Shown here one piece after another: positions 1-6,944 of a stretch of 27,155 bases of DNA. The notes under the pieces are model-generated. The model ran no database searches, was not told the DNA's origin, and was given only the letters and a program-made list of their open reading frames with translations. The DNA is taken from assembly GCA_000493965.1 (NCBI GenBank), contig AWNV01000026.1:1-27155 (forward strand). The letters run 5' to 3'. The translations under genes were made by a program, and so were the position numbers. The stretch is from Candidatus Aminicenans sakinawicola JGI OTU-1. Lineage in GTDB: Bacteria; Acidobacteriota; Aminicenantia; Aminicenantales; Aminicenantaceae. Numbering within the stretch: position 1 is the first letter of the stretch; each line of letters begins with the position of its first letter.

Positions 1-204
1 TACGGGAACAACTTTAGAACAGATAGCATCGTTTTGGATTCTGAAAACTGCCTTGTATATAACCCGCAAAAGATTACAGCCCTGATTGGAGTCAAGGATA
101 TCATTGTTGTTAATACGGAGGACGCCCTTCTTATCTGTCGCAAAGATCAGGACCAGAAGGTGAAAAATATAGTGGGGATAATCGAAAAAAAAAGGAAAAA
201 TTGA
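1..204 (+). CDS. manC: Mannose-1-phosphate guanylyltransferase, C-terminal part (5' end outside window)
   Basis: Frame 1 is open from the first base to a TGA at 202-204, giving 67 residues. It holds LDSENCLVYNP followed by ALIGVKDIIVVNTEDALLIC, the end of the nucleotidyltransferase core in GDP-mannose pyrophosphorylases (the usual form is close to ALIGVEDLIVVDTDDALLVC), then a basic tail ending KKRKN. The family makes GDP-mannose from mannose-1-phosphate and GTP in the cytoplasm for surface glycans. The protein stops shortly after this motif, so it would be the short form without the C-terminal isomerase domain. It lies 87 bases upstream of atpZ on the same strand. I see no convincing terminator or promoter in that gap. 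The symbol is by family resemblance; a related sugar-1-phosphate nucleotidyltransferase is possible. Confidence 0.8.
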   Translation, partial: YGNNFRTDSIVLDSENCLVYNPQKITALIGVKDIIVVNTEDALLICRKDQDQKVKNIVGIIEKKRKN

Positions 205-291
205 ACATCTGTAGAAATACACTCCTTCTTTACACAAAATCTTCTTGCTCGAATTTGTTCCTTATGTAATTTGATTCTTTAAGTACAAATT

Positions 292-582
292 ATGGTATTA
301 TTAGAAATAATGAACAGTAATAAAAATGATACAAAGCCCAAATTCCGCAAGATCGCGGAGTTAAGTTCGCTGGGGCTTATGCTTCCATCTTCTATAGCGA
401 TCGGCTTGTTCTTCGGATACTGGCTCGATAAAGTATTACATACCCAACCCTGGATGCTGCTGATTTTCTTGTTTTTTGGCATAGCTTCGGGTTTAATAAG
501 CCTTATGAAGGGAATTAATAAATATAAGGATGATCAATATGTAAACGATAATACATCGAATATGCAACAGGGAGAAAAGTGA
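292..582 (+). CDS. atpZ: AtpZ/AtpQ-type ATP synthase accessory membrane protein
   Basis: The product is 96 residues if started at 292, or 90 if started at the ATG at 310; neither has a clear ribosome binding site. Two membrane segments are visible, at about 25-46 (LGLMLPSSIAIGLFFGYWLD) and 53-73, separated by a short KVLHTQPW loop. The pattern of a Pro/Ser-containing first helix ending GYWLDK and a Gly-rich second helix is typical of the small AtpZ family encoded at the front of bacterial atp operons, linked to assembly or Mg2+/Ca2+ supply of the Fo part. Its position directly before atpI, atpB and atpE supports this. Its stop overlaps the atpI start (GTGA), indicating translational coupling. 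Confidence 0.8.
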   Translation: MVLLEIMNSNKNDTKPKFRKIAELSSLGLMLPSSIAIGLFFGYWLDKVLHTQPWMLLIFLFFGIASGLISLMKGINKYKDDQYVNDNTSNMQQGEK

Positions 583-995
583 AAAGAAAAATGGCAAAAC
601 CTGAGACATCAGATCAAATTGAAGAAAAAATATTACGCCGTATACCGGGAGAAATTCTCTTTTTTTCATTAATTCCAGCCACAGCCGCACTCATTATCTT
701 TGATCTCCTGACAGCTATTCTTGTTTTTGCCGGAGGATGTCTGTCTGTAATAAGTTTCATTTGGCTCAGACAAGCCCTTTCCAAATTCCTTCTCCTCGGG
801 CGAAAAAAAGCTCTTAAATCAGCTGCCCTTCTCTATGTTTTACGTCTCCTGTTGATTCTTGCAATCTTTTCTATTATAATCTTTTTTTTCTCAAATAAGA
901 TTATTGCTTTTGCAGTTGGGTTTTCTATGATTATTCCTGTATTTTTTGTGGAAGCAGTGGTTGTTCTCTCGAAGATAAAAAAATGGAAGAATTAG
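579..995 (+). CDS. atpI: ATP synthase subunit I (c-ring assembly factor)
   Basis: The product is 138 residues. The GTG at 579 is preferred because GGGAG lies about 5 bases upstream and GTG overlaps the atpZ stop; an ATG at 591 is the alternative. Four hydrophobic segments are visible, at about 25-45, 46-64, 84-104 and 108-130, with short basic loops such as GRKKALK. AtpI proteins are poorly conserved small membrane proteins that help assemble the c-ring. The identification rests on size, four helices and the position between atpZ and atpB rather than on a sharp motif. The end overlaps atpB by 13 bases. Confidence 0.72.
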   Translation: MKRKMAKPETSDQIEEKILRRIPGEILFFSLIPATAALIIFDLLTAILVFAGGCLSVISFIWLRQALSKFLLLGRKKALKSAALLYVLRLLLILAIFSIIIFFFSNKIIAFAVGFSMIIPVFFVEAVVVLSKIKKWKN

Positions 996-1729
996 AACAC
1001 AGTTTATTTTTAGTTGAAATCTTCAACAAAATATTCAGTAAGCCTCTGTCCTCGCTTCTGGGTTTAGTGGGGATTGAAGTTAAAAATCCAGAACATCTTG
1101 TACCTGATAATGTTGTTATGTGTTTAATCGTAGTCCTGGTTCTAATTCTTTTTTTTGCTCTCGCCTCGCGAAACTTTAAGCCTGTTCCTTCCAAGATGCA
1201 AAACTTACTTGAAATCACAATTCAGGCTTTTGAAAGCCAGCTCGTTGATATAGTAGGGGAACAGGGAAAGAAATACCTGCCCATGATCACCACTATTGGG
1301 CTTTTTATCTTCTCTTGTAATATTATGGGCCTTATTCCAGGATTTATGTCCCCTACAAGCAAGATTAACACAACCATAGGTTGCGCTCTTTTTGTCTTTG
1401 TTTACTACCACATGCAAGGTATTAAGTCCCAAGGCCTGTTTAAATATCTAAAACAGTTTGCCGGACCTATCCCTGCTATAGCTCCTCTAATGGTTCCGAT
1501 CGAACTCATCAGTCATTTTTCCAGAGTCGTCTCGCTTTCAGTCCGTCTTTTCGGCAATATATTTGCCGAAGAATTACTCATCGTGGTTATTGTTTCTATT
1601 CTTCCGTTTTTTCTTCCGCTCCCGTTTATGGCAATAGCCATCTTTACTGCAATCATTCAAGCTTTTGTGTTTGTCATGTTATCCTGTGTCTATTTAGCAG
1701 GAGCTGTGGCCCATGAAGAAGAACACTAA
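983..1729 (+). CDS. atpB: F-type ATP synthase subunit a
   Basis: The 248-residue integral membrane protein is the stator half of the ion channel in Fo. The diagnostic stretch at about 185-198 contains LSVRLFGNIFAEE; Arg188 corresponds to the essential helix-4 arginine that faces the c-ring carboxylate. PVPSKMQNLLE near 68-77 and NIMGLIPGF near 113-121 are also typical of the family. At least five hydrophobic segments are visible, and the length is normal. The ATG at 983 overlaps the end of atpI and has no strong ribosome binding site, so translation is probably coupled. It is followed 18 bases later by atpE. No atpF or F1 gene follows, so the operon is split. Confidence 0.95.
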   Translation: MEELEHSLFLVEIFNKIFSKPLSSLLGLVGIEVKNPEHLVPDNVVMCLIVVLVLILFFALASRNFKPVPSKMQNLLEITIQAFESQLVDIVGEQGKKYLPMITTIGLFIFSCNIMGLIPGFMSPTSKINTTIGCALFVFVYYHMQGIKSQGLFKYLKQFAGPIPAIAPLMVPIELISHFSRVVSLSVRLFGNIFAEELLIVVIVSILPFFLPLPFMAIAIFTAIIQAFVFVMLSCVYLAGAVAHEEEH

Positions 1730-1747
1730 TTTTTAAAGGAGAAAGGA

Positions 1748-2092
1748 ATGAAAAAGAATCTCAAATCTTTCGGAAGTTTGGTCCTTTTTATCATGCTGCT
1801 GAGCATGCCTCTCTTAGCTCAACAAAGCGCTCTCAGCCCAGACAGAGCATCTCTGTACAGGCTTTCTCTTATCCTTGGTTCAGCTATTATTGTACTCGCT
1901 TCTGCCATCGGAGCATTTTGCCAGGCCAAGGCCATATCGAGTGCTTGCGAGGGCATCTCCAGAAATCCTGGAGGAGCTCCCACTATCCGCTTCATCCTGA
2001 TTTTTGGCCTGGTGCTCATAGAGACCTTAGTAATTTATGCACTCCTTATCACCATTATTATTCTTATGGTTAAATGGGGAAATTACGCATAA
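1748..2092 (+). CDS. atpE: F-type ATP synthase subunit c with N-terminal signal-like segment and Na+-type ion site
   Basis: The 114-residue product is preceded by a good ribosome binding site (AAAGGAGAAAGGA). Residues 1-24 form a signal-peptide-like segment ending in LLA before QQSA, an extension known in some c-subunits. The mature part has helix 1 (about 37-69), the polar loop SRNPGG at 71-76 and helix 2 (about 79-108). Glu92 is the ion-carrying carboxylate. Counted from the loop proline (Pro74), Gln59, Glu92, Thr93 and Tyr97 fall exactly at the positions of Gln32, Glu65, Ser66 and Tyr70 of the Ilyobacter tartaricus Na+ c-subunit. Na+ coupling is therefore inferred; the family assignment is firm. 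Confidence 0.95.
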   Translation: MKKNLKSFGSLVLFIMLLSMPLLAQQSALSPDRASLYRLSLILGSAIIVLASAIGAFCQAKAISSACEGISRNPGGAPTIRFILIFGLVLIETLVIYALLITIIILMVKWGNYA

Positions 2093-2113
2093 GTTAAGCA
2101 TCAAACAAAATTG

Positions 2114-2983
2114 ATGAAATTTACTGTCTTCGAAATCTTTAAAACTACTATTAAAAGATTCAATGAAGATAGATGCGGTAATTTTTCTATAACCGTTTCC
2201 TACTTTGCCCTGCTTTGTTCCGTTCCTTTAGTCGCTTTATTTGCTTTTGTTTCCACAAAGGTCCTGGGAAATTCTGAAATTGCATTCCGCAGCCTAAATC
2301 TCTTTTCAGATGAATTCTTTGCTCAACTTGATCCTTCTTTTTTTTCAAAACTGCAGTTTCTTTCAAAGAACATCACAAATTTGGGGTTGTTTGGAGTCGT
2401 TGGTTCTCTTATAGCAGCAAGTTTTCTATTCTCAAACCTGATATACTCTATAAATTTTATTTTCAGGGCAAATTACCAAAAATCCTTTTTTTACAACCGC
2501 CTGATGGAGTATCTAATCATGTTCGTTATTGGAATCCTCATGCTGATTTCCTTATCTATAACTGCCATATGGACTGCCCTTCAGCGCACCATCCAGGAAA
2601 GTTCATTGGTTGCCAAATATATCAATCCTAAGATAGTTTCTTTAACAAATAATTTTTTCGTCCAGTACCTTATTCCCTTTACACTGACATTTCTTGTTCT
2701 CTTTATCCTATATAAGTTTATCCCAGAGATTATGGTCTCTTCAAAAGCAGCAGCAATATCGGCTTTAATAAGCGCTATACTCTGGGAAATTTTTAAAAGA
2801 CTTTTTGCATTTTATGTAGCAAATTTTTCAGCCATTGGAATCGTCCTTTCCAAACTACTCCAGGGAACTCTAACTTCAATTATATTCTTTCTACTATGGA
2901 TATCTTTCTCTCTTATGATACTCTTCTGGGGGGCCGAGTTGGCTGCTGTTTTAAATGAAAAATTCTATGAAAAAACAGCCTGA
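2114..2983 (+). CDS. YihY/BrkB-family inner membrane protein
   Basis: The product is 289 residues from the ATG at 2114; a TTG at 2111 is the alternative, and neither has a clear ribosome binding site. The protein is hydrophobic, with about six membrane segments. It starts with KTTIKRFNEDRCGNFSITVSYFALLCSVPL, given here only as the region 10-40, and ends with a Gly/Ala-rich helix followed by WGAELAAVLNE. The early stretch matching the family pattern 'A..iayyallSl.Pll' and the terminal 'GAel.a.' pattern are typical of UPF0761/YihY proteins, once annotated as ribonuclease BN, a label now considered wrong. Function is unknown; roles in envelope or lipid transport are speculative. It follows atpE by about 21 bases and overlaps lpxD by 29 bases. 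Confidence 0.8.
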   Translation: MKFTVFEIFKTTIKRFNEDRCGNFSITVSYFALLCSVPLVALFAFVSTKVLGNSEIAFRSLNLFSDEFFAQLDPSFFSKLQFLSKNITNLGLFGVVGSLIAASFLFSNLIYSINFIFRANYQKSFFYNRLMEYLIMFVIGILMLISLSITAIWTALQRTIQESSLVAKYINPKIVSLTNNFFVQYLIPFTLTFLVLFILYKFIPEIMVSSKAAAISALISAILWEIFKRLFAFYVANFSAIGIVLSKLLQGTLTSIIFFLLWISFSLMILFWGAELAAVLNEKFYEKTA

Positions 2984-4025
2984 AAAGCCTTTTACAGGTT
3001 TATCTGTAGCCGAGTTGGCTAGTATTTTAAAATGTCCATTTGAGGGGAAAGGGGATACTGTCCTCCATGCTGTTTCAAGCCTTGAGAAAGCAAGGGAGGG
3101 AGACCTTGTGTTTCTCGCCGATCGGAAATCCCGCAGTCTCTTGGAGAATACCAGGGCTTCGGCTGCCATTATTCCAACTGAGGAAAAATTTGATAGAATC
3201 CCAGTTATTAAATCTAAAAATCCGCATCTTTCCTTTATAAAAGCCCTGGACTTATTTTATAAAGCTTTTCGCTTGGATCCGGGAATACATCCGCAAGCAT
3301 TTGTGTCAAAATCCGCTAAAATCGGGAAAGATGTTTCTATCGGTGCATTTACTGTAATCGGAGATGATGCCGAAATAGGCGAAGGAGCCACGATTTTTCC
3401 CCTCGTATCTATCTATCCTGGTGTAAAGATTGGCAAAAAAACAGTTATTCATTCTCATGTTTCTATTAGAGAAGAGTGTCATATAGGAGACCGTGTGATC
3501 ATACATAACAGTGCTGTCATAGGATCTGACGGTTTCGGGTATATCCAGGAAAAAGACGGTTCCCACGTAAAAATCCCCCAGAAAGGTATTGTTATCATCG
3601 AGGACGATGTTGAAGTGGGAGCAAACAGTGCCATAGATCGCGCTGCCCTTGGAGAAACTGTCATTAAAAAGGGAACAAAAATCGATAATCTCGTGCAAAT
3701 TGCTCACAATATTGAAATCGGTCCCAACTGCATCCTGGCTGGGCAAACAGGAATTGGTGGCAGTACTAAAGTGGGAAAAAATGTCGTTATGGCCGGACAG
3801 GTCGGGATTACAGACCATGTAACAATTGGAGATGATGTCATTATTGCAGCTAAAACAGGCATTACAAAGAGTGTCCCTAGGGATTCTATTGTGGCAGGCA
3901 TTCCTCATATGAATATCAATGACTGGCGAAAAGCGTGGGCGTCTATACCTCATCTTTACGAGCTCTTGAGAGAAGTGAGAAAACTTAAAAAAAGAATCGA
4001 GAAATTGGAAAGAACGAATAAATGA
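2955..4025 (+). CDS. lpxD: UDP-3-O-(3-hydroxyacyl)glucosamine N-acyltransferase LpxD
   Basis: The 356-residue product adds the N-linked hydroxyacyl chain in lipid A synthesis, in the cytoplasm at the membrane. Residues about 13-105 are the LpxD-type uridine-binding N-terminal domain (LSVAELASIL, LVFLADRK). Residues about 115-325 are hexapeptide repeats of a left-handed beta helix. NLVQIAHNIEIG contains His251, the catalytic His position, and GSDGFGY at 190-196 is characteristic. A C-terminal helix rich in Lys, Arg and Glu follows (RKLKKRIEKLERTNK). The start may instead be the ATG at 2967. The 5' end overlaps the preceding membrane protein gene by 29 bases. This gene is the main evidence for an LPS-bearing outer membrane. 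A long reverse open frame lies across it but is a by-product of the repeats. Confidence 0.95.
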   Translation: MKNSMKKQPEKPFTGLSVAELASILKCPFEGKGDTVLHAVSSLEKAREGDLVFLADRKSRSLLENTRASAAIIPTEEKFDRIPVIKSKNPHLSFIKALDLFYKAFRLDPGIHPQAFVSKSAKIGKDVSIGAFTVIGDDAEIGEGATIFPLVSIYPGVKIGKKTVIHSHVSIREECHIGDRVIIHNSAVIGSDGFGYIQEKDGSHVKIPQKGIVIIEDDVEVGANSAIDRAALGETVIKKGTKIDNLVQIAHNIEIGPNCILAGQTGIGGSTKVGKNVVMAGQVGITDHVTIGDDVIIAAKTGITKSVPRDSIVAGIPHMNINDWRKAWASIPHLYELLREVRKLKKRIEKLERTNK

Positions 4026-4030
4026 TGATG

Positions 4031-4948
4031 TCAGCGGCCCAGATAATCGTCAACAGCTAGCGCTGCTGCTACTCCTGTTCCCACAGCGGTAGCTATCTGT
4101 TGAGGGCAGGCATCTGTTACATCACCAGCAGCGTAGATGCCTGGCTGAGAAGTTGCCATTGTCTTACTGATTTTAATTTGTCCCCATTCATTAATATCTA
4201 CAAAACCTTTTACTAAACTGGAATTTGCATCTGTCCCGATAGAAATGAAAAGTCCGTCAAGATTAAGCTCCGATAACGTGTTATCCTTTACGTCCCTGAG
4301 GATTACAGATTCAAGCTTGCCTTCTCCCATAATTTTTTCAATCACAGAATCCCATATTACTTCAATCTTATCGTTTTTAAAGACACGTTCCTGGAGAATT
4401 TTTTCCCCGCGGAATTTGTCTCGGCGGTGAATAATCTTAACCATACGGGCAAATCTGGTCAAGAACAAAGTCTCTGTAAGAGCTAAATTGCCTCCTCCCA
4501 CAACTGCTACTCTCTTATCTTTAAAAAAAACTCCATCACATACGGCGCAATAGGAAACACCTCTTCCTGTTAATTCTGCCTCACCATTAACTCCCAACTT
4601 GCGAAAACCTGAACCTGTAGTAATTATTACAGCCCGCGCAAAATATTCATTTCTGCTGCTAAGAATATGCCAATAATCGTTTCCTTTGCGAATCTCCATG
4701 GCCTCATCGGTTTCAATATTAGCACCAAATCTCTCAGCCTGTTTTTTAAAGCTTTCCATCAACTGGAAAGGGGCCACTCCTTCCGGGAAACCGGGATAGT
4801 TCTCGACATAATTGCTGAGAAGGATCTGTCCTCCGGGGACACTCTTTTCAAGGATAAGGGTGTTCCGCCTGGCACGGCCAGTATAGATTGCAGCGGCTAG
4901 TCCAGCGGGTCCAGCTCCTACGATTATTACATCATATATTTGTCTCAT
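4031..4948 (-). CDS. trxB: Thioredoxin reductase
   Basis: The 305-residue FAD enzyme reduces thioredoxin. The FAD-binding GAGPAG lies at 11-16, and the redox pair is Cys134/Cys137 in SYCAVCDG. The second nucleotide-binding loop is at 151-156, and HRRDKFR at 174-180 is the usual NADPH 2'-phosphate signature. A second FAD motif, GIYAAGDVTD, lies near the C-terminus. The nucleotide loop reads GGGNLA instead of the common GGGDSA, a mild deviation. The gene lies 11 bases after trxA, its likely partner, and is the last gene of the long minus array. Its stop is 5 bases from the stop of lpxD on the other strand, with no terminator hairpin visible between them. Confidence 0.95.
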   Translation of the reverse strand: MRQIYDVIIVGAGPAGLAAAIYTGRARRNTLILEKSVPGGQILLSNYVENYPGFPEGVAPFQLMESFKKQAERFGANIETDEAMEIRKGNDYWHILSSRNEYFARAVIITTGSGFRKLGVNGEAELTGRGVSYCAVCDGVFFKDKRVAVVGGGNLALTETLFLTRFARMVKIIHRRDKFRGEKILQERVFKNDKIEVIWDSVIEKIMGEGKLESVILRDVKDNTLSELNLDGLFISIGTDANSSLVKGFVDINEWGQIKISKTMATSQPGIYAAGDVTDACPQQIATAVGTGVAAALAVDDYLGR

Positions 4949-4959
4949 ATCATCTTCGT

Positions 4960-5286
4960 TCAGAGGTGTTTGGATATGATATCAACAATCTTATCCTGAG
5001 GAAGAGCCCCAACTATGGATTCTACAATCTTGTCTCCATTAAAAAGGAGGAGCGTTGGTATACTCATAATGCCGTATCTACCGGCAACAGTCTGGTTCTC
5101 ATCGACATTCAATCTCGCAACTTTCAGGCGGCCTTTGTAATTTTGAGCTAAATATTCAAGGGAAGGGACAACCATGTGGCAAGGACCACACCAGGGAGCC
5201 CAAAAATCCACAAGGACCGGGATTCCGGCTTTCATGACTTCTTCCTCAAAAGTCTGATCTGATACATTTACAATATCTTCAGCCAT
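4960..5286 (-). CDS. trxA: Thioredoxin
   Basis: The 108-residue product has the standard thioredoxin length. The active site WCGPC is at 32-36 within DFWAPWCGPC. The cis-proline segment SIPTLLLF and the closing G..P piece are also present. It reduces protein disulfides and is recycled by the reductase encoded immediately downstream. AAAGGAGG lies just upstream of the ATG. It sits 25 bases after nadK, placing NADP synthesis, the reductase and thioredoxin together. Confidence 0.97.
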   Translation of the reverse strand: MAEDIVNVSDQTFEEEVMKAGIPVLVDFWAPWCGPCHMVVPSLEYLAQNYKGRLKVARLNVDENQTVAGRYGIMSIPTLLLFNGDKIVESIVGALPQDKIVDIISKHL

Positions 5287-5311
5287 TACGACCTCCTTTC
5301 TCTATTTTTTC

Positions 5312-6157
5312 TCATCCCCAACCCAGTTTTTCTTTCAAAAGGTCAAAATAGTTACGTTTGGGAGAGGAGACTAATTTCAATTCGAGATCACTTATTTTGA
5401 TATTGACAACATCATTTCTTTCCATCAAACCTCCGCGCTGCCCATCAAGTGTAAGGGATACTTCCTCCCCTGCAGTAATGAGCTGAACATTTATTTTAGA
5501 TTTTGAAGAAACGACCATTGGTCTGAATGAAAGTGTATGAGGACAGATAGGCGTAATGATAATAGCCGGAACATACGGTTGAACGACAGGGCCACCTGCA
5601 GAAAGGGAGTAAGCAGTTGAACCTGTGGGCGTAGAAATGATCAGGCCGTCTGCCCTGGATGTGACGATTTCTTTATTGTCTATCCGGACAGCAAACTGAA
5701 TCATACGGGCCAAAGCTCCCTTGTTTATAACAGCATCGTTCAGGCAGTAATGCGTCTTTCCTTTAGCCTCAACTTTAAGCATTCTCCTGGGGCTAATAAT
5801 CTTATCATTGCCTGCCAGAAAAGAATCAAGAGTCAGATATATTTCATCAATAGGTACTTCGGTCAGAAAACCAAGTTTGCCTAAATTTGCCCCTAAAACA
5901 GGCACATTCTTTTGAGCTGCAAGGTGTGCAATACTGAGCAGGGTTCCGTCTCCGCCGAGAACGACTACAAGATCGACTTTGGAAGGGATCTCTTCTCTCG
6001 CCACTCCTCCAGCTCTGGTGAGTTTCCTTGCTGCCTCTTCCTCACAAATACATTCAATCCCTTTTTTCTCAAAATAGAAAATGAGTTCTTCCAAAATTCT
6101 GTCAATACTGGGAGCATGAGGTTTTATGACAATCCCGACATATTCAATTCTTTTCAT
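5312..6157 (-). CDS. nadK: NAD kinase
   Basis: The 281-residue product phosphorylates NAD to NADP. The diagnostic GGDGT lies at 68-72. The NDAVINKG block is at 140-147, and the glycine-rich block around 170-190 reads DGLIISTPTGSTAYSLSAGG. The length is normal. AAGGAGACAG lies just before the ATG, inside the end of tlyA; the two genes overlap by 14 bases. The tlyA-nadK order is common in bacteria and is often followed by recN, but here trxA and trxB follow instead. Confidence 0.96.
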   Translation of the reverse strand: MKRIEYVGIVIKPHAPSIDRILEELIFYFEKKGIECICEEEAARKLTRAGGVAREEIPSKVDLVVVLGGDGTLLSIAHLAAQKNVPVLGANLGKLGFLTEVPIDEIYLTLDSFLAGNDKIISPRRMLKVEAKGKTHYCLNDAVINKGALARMIQFAVRIDNKEIVTSRADGLIISTPTGSTAYSLSAGGPVVQPYVPAIIITPICPHTLSFRPMVVSSKSKINVQLITAGEEVSLTLDGQRGGLMERNDVVNIKISDLELKLVSSPKRNYFDLLKEKLGWG

Positions 6158-6932
6158 TCCAGACTGTCTCCTTTATTGCTTCTGAAACGCGGGCCGGACT
6201 CAAGGGCTTTCCTTTCAAAGACCAGAGAATGAAAAACTCCTGATTTCCTTTTTGTCCTCGAACCGACGTTTTAATAAGCTTTTTCATATAAAAACCTATC
6301 TTCCCTGCCGCGATTATGATCCTGTTTAAAACCTCCTCATGCAAAGCTGGATTCCTCACGATGCCCTTCTTTCCAACCTGATTCTTTCCAACCTCAAATT
6401 GAGGCTTAATGAGAGAAATAAGTTCTCCATCTCCAAGAAACCCTTTAACAGCTGGTAAAACCTTAAGTACAGAAATAAAGGACAAATCTGTCGTGACAAT
6501 ATCCAGGTTATCTGAAAAATCTCGTTTTTCCAAATAGCGAGCATTTTTTTCTATGAGGATGACCTTAGAATCTCTTCTCAGCCGATAGTCGATTTGTCTT
6601 GTATCAACATCCACAGCATATACTCTATTTGCTCCTTTCTGGAGAAGGCAGTCCGTAAAACCTCCGGTAGAAGATCCCAAATCAGCGGCTGTTTTTCCCA
6701 TTACGTTAATATCCATTTTCTCCAAAGCTTCTGCCAGTTTTAATCCCCCACGGCCCACATAGGGAAGTTTTTCTTTTAAATATATTTCTTGACCTGGGTC
6801 CAACATATGACCCGACTTTTCAATTCTCCGGTCTTCAGAAAATACTAAGCCTGCCATGATAAGTGCCTGGGCCTTCTGGAGGCTCTCAGCCAGCCCACGC
6901 TTGACAACCGTTATGTCCGCTCTTTCTTTCAT
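6144..6932 (-). CDS. tlyA: TlyA-family S4/FtsJ rRNA 2'-O-methyltransferase
   Basis: The product is 262 residues. Residues about 1-60 form an S4 RNA-binding domain (KERADITVVKRGLAES...). Residues about 61-245 form an FtsJ-type methyltransferase, with the SAM motif DLGSSTGG at 84-91, AVDVD near 106-110, TDLSFISV and the conserved LIKPQFEVG. In actinobacteria the family methylates 16S and 23S rRNA; the exact target here is inferred. It begins 12 bases after the dxs stop and overlaps nadK. No strong ribosome binding site is visible. Confidence 0.92.
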   Translation of the reverse strand: MKERADITVVKRGLAESLQKAQALIMAGLVFSEDRRIEKSGHMLDPGQEIYLKEKLPYVGRGGLKLAEALEKMDINVMGKTAADLGSSTGGFTDCLLQKGANRVYAVDVDTRQIDYRLRRDSKVILIEKNARYLEKRDFSDNLDIVTTDLSFISVLKVLPAVKGFLGDGELISLIKPQFEVGKNQVGKKGIVRNPALHEEVLNRIIIAAGKIGFYMKKLIKTSVRGQKGNQEFFILWSLKGKPLSPARVSEAIKETVWNEKN

Positions 6933-6944
6933 CAGCCTGAATCA

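Noticed and set aside
205..291. Possible promoter before atpZ (TTGCTC with TAATTT)
   Set aside because: Spacing is 16 and both boxes are poor matches in AT-rich DNA; not distinguishable from chance.
931..1218. 95-residue reverse frame over the atpI/atpB junction
   Set aside because: It overlaps two confirmed atp genes and has no protein-like pattern.
3306..3953. 215-residue open frame antisense to lpxD
   Set aside because: It is the mirror of the hexapeptide-repeat codons of lpxD. It is Cys/Asn/Asp-rich without recognisable domains, and the sense gene is certain.
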